From Fibrobacter sp. UWB11 (GTDB lineage Bacteria; Fibrobacterota; Fibrobacteria; Fibrobacterales; Fibrobacteraceae): 64,000 bases of DNA. The notes beneath the pieces were generated by a model. The model did no database searches. It worked only from the letters and a program-made list of their open reading frames with translations, and was not told the DNA's origin. The stretch spans positions 1,054,001-1,118,000 of the forward strand of contig NZ_FSRT01000001.1 of assembly GCF_900143015.1 (NCBI RefSeq), in the 5' to 3' direction. A program made the position numbers and the translations under genes. Positions 34,069 through 43,542 of the stretch are shown here, in pieces. Positions within the stretch are counted from its first letter, which is position 1, and every line of letters begins with the position of its first letter.

Positions 34069-34212
34069 ATCTCATCCCTTAAAAACTCTAAACCCACACG
34101 TATATATTAAGAATATATAGCGGTTTTCTATATATAGGATGGATTTTATTGTTTTTTTTTCTTAAGTGTTGTGAAAATAGTGATGTTTGTTAAATCGGTT
34201 GATACGAAATAG

Positions 34213-34243
34213 CACAAAAAAATGTTCCGTGCTTACGGAACAC
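34213..34243 (-). terminator. Terminator of the methyltransferase gene
   Basis: TGTTCCGT / ACGGAACA with a 4-nt loop, followed on the minus strand by seven T. Confidence 0.8.
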
Positions 34244-34280
34244 TTTCAAAAATGTGATAATACAATGTTTGCAGAAATTT

Positions 34281-35117
34281 TTACTTGTGCATGAAGAAGA
34301 CTGTGGCGTGGTCGCCGTAGCCTTTTTTATTTGCCTCGGCCATTTTTTTATCGATATCGATGATTTCGCTTTTGGTGAAATATTTGAATATTTCTTTCGG
34401 GTCCTGTTTCCAGAATGTGATCCCCTTGGTGTACAAATAACTCCTCAAAATGGCGGAATTGTTGGAGTCGAAAATCATCTGCACAATCTTGAAACCATGC
34501 TGGTTTGCGAGAAGTTTTAAGCTGTTGATGGAGTGCAAAAAGATATGGCGGGGAGCGTCGAGCTGGTACCAGTTCTCTTTGTATTTTTCAAACGCAATAT
34601 TGGGGTAGATGGGGAGAGTCATCTTGATGGTTCCGTCATTTGCCAAAAGGCGCTTGAGGCTGTCCATGGTTTCGTGCGGATCGGTCATGTGCTCGAACGA
34701 ATCGTTGAGCATGATGACGTCGTATTCGCCCGTCATTTCGTGGACTGTCTTCTTGAAAATTTGAACTCCGTTTTCGTACGAGATGTCGTTCTCGATAAAC
34801 GGATCGCAACCGGTGAGGCTCTCGATTCCTGATGTTGCCGCCATGCTGCAGAGCAATGCGCCTGCGCCACAACCCACGTCGAGTACGCGCTTGTTGTACT
34901 GCGTCTTTGCGCGGGTGACCGTGTCGGCGGGTTTGTTGTAGCTGTAATAATTGGGGCCGTAGTATTCGCTCAAGTTTTCGGGAACGCTATCGATTTGCAA
35001 ACACTTGCAGTGCGGGCATTCAAAGTATTCAAAACGACCTGCGTTTAAATACATCATTTCCTTTGCAAAGTAAGATTTTGCTTCGGATGTTTCGCCACAA
35101 ATTCTGCAAGTTTTCAT
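34281..35117 (-). CDS. SAM-dependent methyltransferase with N-terminal zinc ribbon
   Basis: A 278-residue class I methyltransferase. The N-terminus has two CxxC pairs (CRICG and CPHCKC), a zinc ribbon typical of methyltransferases acting on sugar nucleotides or glycans. The SAM motif is RVLDVGCGAGALL (about 93-105). A motif II-like MLNDSFEHM follows, and a C-terminal hydrophobic domain ends it. The acceptor is unknown. A TATTTTTG element (35153-35160) lies 35 nt upstream. It is not next to other glycan genes. Confidence 0.82.
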   Translation of the reverse strand: MKTCRICGETSEAKSYFAKEMMYLNAGRFEYFECPHCKCLQIDSVPENLSEYYGPNYYSYNKPADTVTRAKTQYNKRVLDVGCGAGALLCSMAATSGIESLTGCDPFIENDISYENGVQIFKKTVHEMTGEYDVIMLNDSFEHMTDPHETMDSLKRLLANDGTIKMTLPIYPNIAFEKYKENWYQLDAPRHIFLHSINSLKLLANQHGFKIVQMIFDSNNSAILRSYLYTKGITFWKQDPKEIFKYFTKSEIIDIDKKMAEANKKGYGDHATVFFMHK

Positions 35118-35165
35118 AAAAGCTCCAAAAAGCGAGTCGATAGTTCGCTTTGCAAAAATAGAAAT

Positions 35166-35693
35166 TTAAAAAGCAAAAAGACCGTAAATTATGAGCCCAA
35201 AGCCGATAAAGTCAAGAATGCCTGTAATGCGTTTAAATTCTTTTGGGTGATCTTTTCTTGTTCTGATGACGGTAAATTCTTTTAAGCACAGTCTTATTTG
35301 GCCATCAAATGTACAGCCTATTACAAATGTTAAAAATCCTAGTCCGCTTATAATAAAGTTAAAAGATGTGTATTGCTTTGTCTGATTATCGAAAAAGCAG
35401 AAGCCCGCAAAGATTAAGGTTATGCCAATGACTTTAAATACAATAGAGCCTGGCGTCATTCTGTTTTGATATTTTTCATTGAGACTTTGTGTATACTGTG
35501 GCAATGGCAAAATGTCATCTTTGTTGCCGGTGAGTTCGATTATGCGTTTTTCGACAATTCGGATCCGTTCTGGAGAATCATCTGCCTGAAATGCATGATC
35601 GCGAATTTGGCTTAAAATATCGTGGAGCTCCTCGACAGGGAGCTCACGAATCTTGCGTTCGTAATCTTTGAGATATTCCTTAGAAAACGCCAT
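35166..35693 (-). CDS. Small membrane protein of unknown function (175 aa)
   Basis: The start is taken at the ATG 35693 (MAFSKEYLKDYERK). The first 65 residues are a charged helical region (KIRELPVEELHDILSQIRDH). Four hydrophobic helices follow at about 85-170, arranged as two pairs. No family is recognised. It follows the alpha-E gene, but a hairpin lies between them. Confidence 0.55.
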   Translation of the reverse strand: MAFSKEYLKDYERKIRELPVEELHDILSQIRDHAFQADDSPERIRIVEKRIIELTGNKDDILPLPQYTQSLNEKYQNRMTPGSIVFKVIGITLIFAGFCFFDNQTKQYTSFNFIISGLGFLTFVIGCTFDGQIRLCLKEFTVIRTRKDHPKEFKRITGILDFIGFGLIIYGLFAF

Positions 35694-35712
35694 GTATGTA
35701 ATATACAAAAGA

Positions 35713-35737
35713 AATGGCGGGCCTAAACCCGCCATTG
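35713..35737. terminator. Hairpin terminator between the alpha-E gene and the next gene
   Basis: ATGGCGGG-CCTAAA-CCCGCCAT, followed on the minus strand by TTCTTTT. It lies 30 nt past the end of the ATP-grasp cluster. Confidence 0.6.
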
Positions 35738-35766
35738 TGACTTTTACTGAGTGAAAATGGAAATTT

Positions 35767-36696
35767 TTAACAAAAGAAATCTTTCCAAATTTGATTGCCG
35801 AGTTCGTTTAGACGAATCTGGACTTTTTCGATATGTTCGTGAAGCCCCTGATCGATAATTTCTTCGATAGTGGTAAAGGCGATGTCGGAACGCAGCTTTC
35901 CCAAAAGGCGGATGGATTCCGCCTTGCTTTTGACTGGGTAGGCGATGTTCTTAAGGCACTGCTCCGCTTTTTCAAGGCAGTAGCGCAAGGAACGCGGAAA
36001 GTCTTCGGAGAGCAGGAGAAATTCCGCGACGTTGTGCGGTGTCACATTCGAATTGCGGCGGTGGAACATTTCGTACGCACCGACGCTCTTGAGAACGGCG
36101 TTCCACTGCACCGTATCGAGCGCCATGCCCACCATGCTCACGTCCGGGAGCAAGATGTAGTACTTGACATCCAGAATGCGCGAAGTCTGGTCGGCGCGTT
36201 CGAGCAATGTGCCGAGATGCGTGAAGTTCCAGGCGACATCGTGGTTCATCGTCCCCTGAATAATGCCTGCGGTGAGCTGGCTGAATTCCTTGACGCTGTT
36301 GTAAAAGGCGTGCGGACCAGCCAATGCTTCTTTAGGCATTTCGGGGTCGTTTAGTTTCAAGTAAAACTGGTTGATGGCAATCCACAGTTCCGAAGAAATT
36401 CTTTCGCGGACGCAGCGGGCGTTTTCACGGGCGGCCCCGACGCACGAAATGATGCTGTTCGGATTTTCCTTGTCGAACGTCAGGAACATGAGCGCGTTTT
36501 CAATGGAAACATGCGCGTATTTTTTGAAGAAGTCATCGGCATTGCCGGCAATTTGAATCACCGGTTCCCAAGGGCGTTCTTCACCGGGCAAGTCTAGTTG
36601 CAGCTGGAGGTTCACATCGATGCTTCGCGCAACGTTCTCGGCACGTTCAATATAGCGGGCAAGCCAATAAATGGAATTTGCGACTCTACTTAACAT
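35767..36696 (-). CDS. Alpha-E domain protein (DUF403)
   Basis: A 309-residue all-helical protein. It starts MLSRVANSIYWLARYIERAENVAR, the typical alpha-E signature, and includes RENARCVRERISSELW. Alpha-E proteins occur beside circularly permuted ATP-grasp enzymes and transglutaminases in loci predicted to make or attach short peptides; their biochemical role is not settled. An AGGAAG site precedes the ATG. It follows the ATP-grasp gene by 24 nt, so they form an operon. Confidence 0.92.
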   Translation of the reverse strand: MLSRVANSIYWLARYIERAENVARSIDVNLQLQLDLPGEERPWEPVIQIAGNADDFFKKYAHVSIENALMFLTFDKENPNSIISCVGAARENARCVRERISSELWIAINQFYLKLNDPEMPKEALAGPHAFYNSVKEFSQLTAGIIQGTMNHDVAWNFTHLGTLLERADQTSRILDVKYYILLPDVSMVGMALDTVQWNAVLKSVGAYEMFHRRNSNVTPHNVAEFLLLSEDFPRSLRYCLEKAEQCLKNIAYPVKSKAESIRLLGKLRSDIAFTTIEEIIDQGLHEHIEKVQIRLNELGNQIWKDFFC

Positions 36697-36720
36697 ATTG
36701 TACTTCCTACTTCTAAATTC

Positions 36721-38214
36721 CTATTGTTGTTGCTGTTGTTGTTCCATCCAGAGTTTAGCTTGTCCGAGTTCCGGAGCCTTTTCGTTTTCGGCAATGACCC
36801 AAGTGTCCTTGCATCCGCCGCCCTGTGAACTGTTCACCACGATGGAACCCTTGCGGAGCGCCACACGAGTGAGGCCGCCAGGGAGGATGTAAGTCTCTCG
36901 CCCTTGCACAATGTAGGGGCGCAAATCCACATGGCGACCTTCGAAACCGCCGTCGACAATGCATGGCACGCGGCTGAGCGAAATCATGGGCTGCGCAATG
37001 TAGTTACGCGGGTTCGCGATAATCTTGCTCTTGAACGCTTCGCATTCCTCCTTGGTAGATTTGGGACCGACGAGCATGCCGTAGCCACCGGATTCGCTGG
37101 CGGCCTTAACGACCATGTTTTCGATGTGGTCCAACACATGCTGCATGTGCTTCGGGTTCTCGCAGACAAATGTCGGCACGTTCGGGATGATCGCCTCTTC
37201 GCCGAGATAGTACTTGATAATCTGCGGCACATAGGTGTAAATCGCCTTGTCGTCAGCGACGCCGCAACCGGGCGCATTCGCAAGCGCTACGTTACCAGCC
37301 TTGTATGCTTCAATCAGTCCGGGCACGCCGAGGCAAGAATCCGGGCGGAAAACCTTCGGATCCAAGAATTCATCATCGACACGGCGGTAAATCACGTGAA
37401 CCTGCTTGAGGCCGCGTGTCGTACGTGCATAGACCTTCTTGTCCTGCACGACGAGGTCGTCTCCGGTCACGAGGTCCACGCCCATCTGCTGGGCCAAATA
37501 GGAATGTTCGTAGTAAGCCGAGTTGTAGATGCCGGGAGTCAACACCACGACCTTAGGCGATGCTGTAGAATCTGCCAAGTATTCCAGCGCGTGGCGCAGA
37601 CGAGTGCAATATTCGTCTACGGGGCGAATGGAACAGTTGGAGAATACCTGCGGGAATGTTCTCTTGAGAATCTGGCGGTTCTGCAACACGTACGAGACTC
37701 CACTCGGGCAACGCATGTTGTCTTCAAGTACGTAGAATGTGCCGTCGGTATCGCGCACAAGGTCTGTGCCTGTAATGTGCGCCCAGATTCCCTTGGGCGG
37801 CACAAAGCCTTCCATCTGCGCTCTGTAAGCGGTGCAGGTGTTGATGAGGCTTTCAGGGACGACCTTGTCTCGCAAAATCTTGCGATCGTTGTAGATGTCC
37901 GTCAAAAAGCAGTTCAGCGCTTCTGTACGCTGTTTGAGGCCCGCTTCGAGGTGCTTCCAGTCGGCTGCGCTTACAATACGCGGGATAACGTCAAAGGGGA
38001 TGATTTTGTCCTTACCGTCCTTGTTGCCGTAAACCGCGAATGTAATTCCGTTATCGTAAAATGCGGATTCTGCAATGGTTTGGCGGCGTTGCAGTTCTCC
38101 TTCGGGAAGCTCGTTGATTTTCGTAAACAACGGCTCTGCGGCCGGGCGGGGTGTCCCATCCGGTAAGCAAAGCTCATCGTAAAAGCCTTCGGTGTCGTAA
38201 TTTCCAAATCGCAT
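36721..38214 (-). CDS. Circularly permuted ATP-grasp protein (DUF404/DUF407)
   Basis: A 497-residue predicted ATP-dependent carboxylate-amine or peptide ligase. Visible family motifs are ITFAVYGNKDGKDKIIPFDV, RDTDGTFYVLEDNMRCPSGV (the metal/ATP E-x-N) and YGMLVGPKS. The extreme C-terminus is a run of six glutamines encoded by CAG/CAA repeats, which could vary in length. An AAGGA site precedes the ATG. It heads the pair with the alpha-E gene. A fused paralogue lies at 39214-41622. Confidence 0.92.
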   Translation of the reverse strand: MRFGNYDTEGFYDELCLPDGTPRPAAEPLFTKINELPEGELQRRQTIAESAFYDNGITFAVYGNKDGKDKIIPFDVIPRIVSAADWKHLEAGLKQRTEALNCFLTDIYNDRKILRDKVVPESLINTCTAYRAQMEGFVPPKGIWAHITGTDLVRDTDGTFYVLEDNMRCPSGVSYVLQNRQILKRTFPQVFSNCSIRPVDEYCTRLRHALEYLADSTASPKVVVLTPGIYNSAYYEHSYLAQQMGVDLVTGDDLVVQDKKVYARTTRGLKQVHVIYRRVDDEFLDPKVFRPDSCLGVPGLIEAYKAGNVALANAPGCGVADDKAIYTYVPQIIKYYLGEEAIIPNVPTFVCENPKHMQHVLDHIENMVVKAASESGGYGMLVGPKSTKEECEAFKSKIIANPRNYIAQPMISLSRVPCIVDGGFEGRHVDLRPYIVQGRETYILPGGLTRVALRKGSIVVNSSQGGGCKDTWVIAENEKAPELGQAKLWMEQQQQQQ

Positions 38215-38255
38215 GTTTTGTTTCCTTATGCTTTTATGTTAAATGTTTCCTTGCA

Positions 38256-38317
38256 GTCACCCCGTCCAGTCATCCTCGAAGCCGTCATCCTGGAGCCGAA
38301 GGCGATAGGATCCATTG
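38256..38317 (+). repeat. Composite of dispersed repeats between transglutaminase and ATP-grasp genes
   Basis: Fragments starting GTCACCCCGTCC, GTCATCCTCGAAGCC and GTCATCCTGGAGCCG follow one another and end in GGATCCATTG. It is a nested or partially duplicated set of the two dispersed repeat classes. Confidence 0.6.
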
Positions 38318-38333
38318 TTTCTTGTAGTCTCAC

Positions 38334-39212
38334 TTATTCCTTTATGTCCACGTTTACGGACGCTTTCAAGGTGTGCTCGCCACCTCCGGTGATGACGCCC
38401 TTTAACGGGCTCACGTCCCCGAAGTCTCTACCCCAGGCGAGTATAATGTGCTCGTTACCTCCAAGCACATTGTTGGTGGGGTCCAGTTCTACCCAGCCGT
38501 GGCTGGGAATGTAAGTGCTGACCCAGGCGTGGGTCGCGTCGGCCCCGACAAGCTTGGGCTGCCCTTCGCAAGGGTGCGTGCGGAGGTAGCCGCTCACATA
38601 ACGGCATGGCAAATGCAGTGAACGTAGACAGCCGATCATCAGGTGTGCAAAGTCCTGGCAGACGCCTTTTCGCCCGCGTAAGATTTCCTGCGGTTGCGCC
38701 CCGATTCTCGTCGCTCCCGGTGTGTACTTGCAATCCGTGTAGATTCGCGTCATCAGCTCGTAGGCGGCGTCAAAAATGGGGCGACCTTGCTCAAAGCTTT
38801 CGAGCGCGTAATTGCGGACCGATTCGTCAAACTTCGCGAAAGGAGAGGCATAGGCGTACATCGCGGCGTCTAGCGTCTCGTCGCTTGTCGGGCGTTCCAA
38901 AAGTTTTGCGACATCTTCCCATTTCATCGTTTCACCTTGTTTAGGCGGTTCTTCTCCCTGAACATCTACAATGCCGGTCGTCTTGAATCTAAAGTGCGTG
39001 TGTTCCTGCTCGATGCTGAATGCCAACACCCTGTTCCCGAAAATGTCGATGCGTTCTTGCTGAATTGTCGGGTTGGGTTCCACTTCGATGCTGTGGCTGA
39101 GCCAGTTCTGTCGACTGACTGTTCGCGGGAGCATGTGGGCGAGGTGGTTGCTGTAAAGAACGGGGAGGCGGTAATCATAAACGGTCTCGTGGTCAACTTG
39201 ATAAATGGGCAT
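38334..39212 (-). CDS. Transglutaminase-like cysteine protease family protein
   Basis: A 292-residue protein. The N-terminal beta domain (about 1-90, MPIYQVDHETVYDYRLPV) is the bacterial transglutaminase-like N-terminal domain. The catalytic core has C185 (RKGVCQDFAHLM), H228 (ATHAWVSTY) and D244 (ELDPTNN), a complete triad. Such proteins probably hydrolyse or cross-link amide bonds. The ATG is one base after the stop of the upstream fusion gene, so the two are translationally coupled. No signal peptide is seen. Confidence 0.92.
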   Translation of the reverse strand: MPIYQVDHETVYDYRLPVLYSNHLAHMLPRTVSRQNWLSHSIEVEPNPTIQQERIDIFGNRVLAFSIEQEHTHFRFKTTGIVDVQGEEPPKQGETMKWEDVAKLLERPTSDETLDAAMYAYASPFAKFDESVRNYALESFEQGRPIFDAAYELMTRIYTDCKYTPGATRIGAQPQEILRGRKGVCQDFAHLMIGCLRSLHLPCRYVSGYLRTHPCEGQPKLVGADATHAWVSTYIPSHGWVELDPTNNVLGGNEHIILAWGRDFGDVSPLKGVITGGGEHTLKASVNVDIKE

Positions 39213-39213
39213 C

Positions 39214-41622
39214 TTAAACCTCCGACACATCCGTGGTTGTCGCGTGGAAAACTCCTGCGCGAGGGGCGTGGCTTAAGTAGAGTCTGTTTACGATTTCGGC
39301 AATCCGTTCAATGGAGTTTATCTGTGTCTCTACAAGTTTTATGAGGTTCTCCCTTTTGTTATCAACTGTTTCTGCAAGTTGTTCAATGTTCGCGAGGCGG
39401 AGTTCAGCGAGTACGCGCATCAGTTCACGGTCGAGCGGCGAGAATGTCGCTTCGCTCTGGTCGTTGCCGGGCAAGTGCTTTGCGGCTTTCCGCAATTTTG
39501 CCACCTGGTAGGCGACGCTTCGCGGGTTGGATTCGTCCGACAATAGCAAATCGATGACGGGGACAACTTGCAAACGGCCTCCATAGCGGCGGTGGTATGT
39601 CATGAGTCCGTCGCCGATTTCAAGCACCGCTTGCAATAAGCGCAAGTTCGTCATCTCGTCGGTAGGGGCTGTGTACAGCAGACTTTTGACCAGTAGCAAG
39701 GTGCGGATGGCGCACTCGATTTCACGACCGAGTTCCAAAAAGCGCCATTCGTGGCCGCGCGTCATGGAATCTGCTGCAAGCCCGGCCACCGCAGCGCTGT
39801 CCGACAGGACCTCCTTTAGGTAGGGCAACAGCGCTGCCGCACCTGTTCCTGCCGGTACTTCTGCAATGCCAAAACCGTTCAGATAAAGCCATAAATCCTC
39901 CGAAATGCGGTCGCGCAACTGCATGCCGAGTTCTCGAATTTCCGTCAGCACGCATTGCATGCCGTTCTTGTTGTCCTTGCGCAAAATAAAGTAACGGAGT
40001 GCGTTTTCGGGATCTTGCGCAAGCCTCGACTGCGTTTCATCAGTAAGCCCGGCCTTCAGTATCCACGGCAGTTCCGGCATGTCCATCCAGGATTCGTCCG
40101 AAAGCCTCACCGCGATACCTCTTGCGATACGCGCCATCATGTTCGAAGCCGACAATGCTCGCCCCAGCCGGAACAGGTTCTCGGCCGCACGGCTAGGCAA
40201 ATCGCCTCCAGCTCTCGACGGCGTAATCGCCTGACTTGCTGGAGCGAGCAAAGAAAAGTTCGCCACAGGATTTTCCGAAAGCACCCAAATGTCTTTTTCT
40301 CCAAGTCCGTTGTCCAAAATCCCGAGGCCGCCTGGCATCACCGATGTTTCCTTTGCCGTGTTGACAGCAAAGAACCGCATTAGCGAAGGCTCCGGAGTAA
40401 AATCCCCATGGTATGCGTAAACGGTCGAAACCTCCATCGATCTTTCTGCCACCCATTGCTCGGGCGCATTTTCGACCGCTTGCAACAACGCAAGCTGTGC
40501 TGTTGTTGTCATGGTCGCGTAAGTCTTGGGTTCAGCCTCCTTGAAACTTCCTTCGTCGCGGAAAGCTTTCTTGAAAATCCATTTTTCTGGTTCCGCCAAC
40601 ACGCGTTCTGCATCGGCTGCGTTCCCAAGCCAAAGCGTTTCTACATCGCGCAATAGCAGTTCTTCGCCCAAAAGCTCGCGGCAAATCTCCGGCAAAAACG
40701 GCTTGAACACGGGCGTTTCCAAAACACCTGTCCCGAGAAAGTTCGCTATCGCGACATTCCCTGCGCGGACGGAACTGATTAAGCCCACGGCCCCTTCGCC
40801 ACTGTCAATTCGTAGTTCCAGCGGGTCGCACATACCGTCTTCCACTCGGCGGAATATGGTCCCAATCTTCTTGAGGCCCATAAGCGTTTTCATGTACACC
40901 TGCATGTTGCGAATCGCGAGGTCATCGTTTTCGACAAGCGGGATTCCCAGGTAACGGGCAATTACTGCGTCTTCTGCGCGACGCGGATTGTCCGGACTCG
41001 ATGCCAAAAGTACCACCTTGCTGGTTTCACCTTCACCTCCTATGTTCTTGTGCATGGCGTCTAGGCCATCCATCAGCTTCTTGAAAAATCCTGCTAACCG
41101 TTCCGTTTGCATGCTGCGGAAAAGTTCTGGGAATGCACGGCTCACGCCAATGCGGTTCTCTAGCGCACGTCCCAAGCCATCGGGTACTTGCAAATGGTCC
41201 GATACCGCCACGAAATTTCCGTCTTTGAGCCTTGCCACATCGGTGGATGTCAAGTTCACAAAAACATCGCCAACCGGGTGCACTTTCCATACAACCTGCA
41301 AAAAATCCGGGTTCGCAAACAATAGCGCGGCGGGCAACTTGCCTTTTTTCCAAAGACTTTGTTCGCCATAAATGTCTTTTGCGAGTGCGTTAAAAAGCCT
41401 AGCCCTTTGCGCCACACCCGCTTCTAGCGTTTTCCATTCTTCGGCCGTAATCACGAGAGGGATGGGGTCTGTGCCCTTGTGGTTGCCTCCCATACTCGAC
41501 GAAAGATCGTTCTCGTCAAGAACGTTATGCAAACGCCTGCAGCGGTGCTCGAACTCCACTTTCGATAATGCCGAAATGGATTTGATAAAAGTATCTTCTG
41601 TCTCTACACATTCCATGTTCAT
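39214..41622 (-). CDS. Fused circularly permuted ATP-grasp and alpha-E protein
   Basis: An 802-residue fusion. The N-terminal part (about 1-475) is an ATP-grasp domain related to the 497-residue protein downstream (DPIPLVITAEEWKTLEAG, LKDGNFVAVSDHLQVPDGLG), but its E-x-N motif reads V-S-D-H-L, so it looks more diverged. The C-terminal part (about 480-790) is an alpha-E domain (ENLFRLGRALSASNMMARIA), then a helical region ending near RIAEIVNRLYL. It is the first gene of the cluster. The split pair downstream carries the same two domains, so the locus has both architectures. Confidence 0.88.
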   Translation of the reverse strand: MNMECVETEDTFIKSISALSKVEFEHRCRRLHNVLDENDLSSSMGGNHKGTDPIPLVITAEEWKTLEAGVAQRARLFNALAKDIYGEQSLWKKGKLPAALLFANPDFLQVVWKVHPVGDVFVNLTSTDVARLKDGNFVAVSDHLQVPDGLGRALENRIGVSRAFPELFRSMQTERLAGFFKKLMDGLDAMHKNIGGEGETSKVVLLASSPDNPRRAEDAVIARYLGIPLVENDDLAIRNMQVYMKTLMGLKKIGTIFRRVEDGMCDPLELRIDSGEGAVGLISSVRAGNVAIANFLGTGVLETPVFKPFLPEICRELLGEELLLRDVETLWLGNAADAERVLAEPEKWIFKKAFRDEGSFKEAEPKTYATMTTTAQLALLQAVENAPEQWVAERSMEVSTVYAYHGDFTPEPSLMRFFAVNTAKETSVMPGGLGILDNGLGEKDIWVLSENPVANFSLLAPASQAITPSRAGGDLPSRAAENLFRLGRALSASNMMARIARGIAVRLSDESWMDMPELPWILKAGLTDETQSRLAQDPENALRYFILRKDNKNGMQCVLTEIRELGMQLRDRISEDLWLYLNGFGIAEVPAGTGAAALLPYLKEVLSDSAAVAGLAADSMTRGHEWRFLELGREIECAIRTLLLVKSLLYTAPTDEMTNLRLLQAVLEIGDGLMTYHRRYGGRLQVVPVIDLLLSDESNPRSVAYQVAKLRKAAKHLPGNDQSEATFSPLDRELMRVLAELRLANIEQLAETVDNKRENLIKLVETQINSIERIAEIVNRLYLSHAPRAGVFHATTTDVSEV

Positions 41623-41892
41623 TTAGTCGCAAAAAATGTGCCAAGGCTTATATAGGCTTAAAACGCGTGTTTTTATAATCTATCTATTACATTTCTTGTG
41701 GATATTACAGAAATTGTTATGTAAAAGTGCATTCCATTATTTGTATAATTGATGGTTTTGTATTTGCCAAAACCCCAAAATCGCCCTAAAAATGCTCTCC
41801 AGAGCCATATTTCTTTCAAAATTTGGCTTTTTTACGTTAAAAATACTCTTTGGCACGATTTTTGCAAAACATTGGCGGAGACATTTAAAATT

Positions 41893-43533
41893 ATGAATAC
41901 TGCTGAAGTTTTGATCAAGTCCTTAGAAAGTGAAGGCGTCAAGTACATTTTTGGAATCCCTGGTGAAGAAACTTTGGAATTGATGGAAGCGATAAAAAAA
42001 TCGTCAATCAAGTTTATTACGGTGCGTCATGAACAGGGTGCCGCTTTTATGGCTGATGTCTATGGCCGTTTGACGGGGAAGGCGGGCGTCTGCCTTTCGA
42101 CTCTTGGCCCTGGCGCTACAAACCTTGTTACAGGTGTTGCCGATGCGAACTCCGATGGTGCTCCGCTGATTGCAATTACGGGGCAGGTGGGTACAGAGCG
42201 TATGCACTTGACGAGCCATCAATATTTGGATTTGGTGAACATGTTTACGCCGATTACCAAGCGCAGTAAGCAGGTTGTTCGCCCGGATACGGTGAACGAG
42301 ATTGTTCGTATTGCTTTCAAGTATGCTGAAATGGAAAAGCCTGGTGCGTGCCACATTGACTTGCCTTGCAATATTGCCGCAATGGACGTAGAAGGCGAGG
42401 TGGCTCAAATGCCGTTAAAGCACCATCGCGAAAATACGGTGTATGCAAGCACCGATGCGATTCTTGCTGCGGGTGGTGTATTTGCAACGGCAAAGCATCC
42501 GGTGATTCTTGTGGGGCATTCCGCCGTCCGTAACCATGCTTCTGAGGCGCTAAGCGCGTTTGCTTGTTCCTCGAAGATTCCCGTGGTGTGTACCATGATG
42601 GCTAAAGGCGTAGTGTCTTGCGATAACAAGTATTTCATGGGGTGCATCGGAATGCCGCAAAGGGATTTTCCGAACATCGTCATGGAACAAGCGGATCTCG
42701 TGATTGCTGTGGGGTATGATGTCGTGGAATATGCGCCCGCCAAGTGGAACCCGAATGGTGACAAGATGATTATCCACATTGACGAAACGCCGAACCATGT
42801 GAACAAATTCTATCAGCCCGACGAAGAAATCATTGGTGATATTTCTGCATCCTTGGATGCTCTTAGCAGCGTTTGTCCTAACACTTGGGAACCCGAATGG
42901 GCTTTGCAAATTCGCCAGATGATGAATGCCGATCATTCGCGTTACGATCATGACACGACTTTCCCGCCGACACCGCAAAAGGTGTTGCATGACATCCGTT
43001 TGGTCATGGATGAAGATGATATCTTGATTTCGGATGTGGGTGCACACAAGATGTGGATTGCTCGTCAGTACAATTGTTACCATCCGAATACTTGCATTAT
43101 CTCTAATGGCTTTGCCACGATGGGTATTGCTGTGCCCGGGGCGATTGCGGCTAAACTTCTGAATCCAAAGAAGAAAGTCTTGGCTGTAACGGGTGATGGT
43201 GGCTTTATGATGAACAGCCAGGAACTTGAAACGGCTTACCGCGAACACATCCCGTTCGTGACACTTATCTTCACCGATGGTGGTTACGGCCTCATCAAGT
43301 GGAAACAGGAAGAACGCTATGGCGATAGTTTTGCAGTGAAATTCACGAACCCGGATTACGTCAAGTACGCCGAATCCATGCATCTGAAGGGCTACCGCAT
43401 CGAACGCACCGAAGATTTGCCTCGTACGTTGAGAGAGGCGTTCCGTCAGAATGTACCGAGCATAATCGAATGTCCGGTGGATTATTCTGCGAACATGGAA
43501 CTCTCGCAATATTTGAAAAACTTGAACATATAG
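41893..43533 (+). CDS. Thiamine-diphosphate enzyme, acetolactate-synthase-like
   Basis: The ATG 41893 follows a GGAGA site; the open frame continues upstream without support. The 546-residue protein resembles catabolic acetolactate synthase (AlsS): catalytic E47 in RHEQGAAFMAD, a central domain, and the ThDP/Mg motif starting GDGGFMMNSQELETA with TDGGYG. It would condense two pyruvates to 2-acetolactate. No regulatory subunit (ilvN) or decarboxylase is adjacent, which fits the catabolic type. Other family members (oxalyl-CoA decarboxylase, sulphoacetaldehyde acetyltransferase) are less likely. A small ORF with a strong ribosome site follows directly. Confidence 0.85.
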   Translation: MNTAEVLIKSLESEGVKYIFGIPGEETLELMEAIKKSSIKFITVRHEQGAAFMADVYGRLTGKAGVCLSTLGPGATNLVTGVADANSDGAPLIAITGQVGTERMHLTSHQYLDLVNMFTPITKRSKQVVRPDTVNEIVRIAFKYAEMEKPGACHIDLPCNIAAMDVEGEVAQMPLKHHRENTVYASTDAILAAGGVFATAKHPVILVGHSAVRNHASEALSAFACSSKIPVVCTMMAKGVVSCDNKYFMGCIGMPQRDFPNIVMEQADLVIAVGYDVVEYAPAKWNPNGDKMIIHIDETPNHVNKFYQPDEEIIGDISASLDALSSVCPNTWEPEWALQIRQMMNADHSRYDHDTTFPPTPQKVLHDIRLVMDEDDILISDVGAHKMWIARQYNCYHPNTCIISNGFATMGIAVPGAIAAKLLNPKKKVLAVTGDGGFMMNSQELETAYREHIPFVTLIFTDGGYGLIKWKQEERYGDSFAVKFTNPDYVKYAESMHLKGYRIERTEDLPRTLREAFRQNVPSIIECPVDYSANMELSQYLKNLNI

Positions 43534-43542
43534 GAGAACGAC

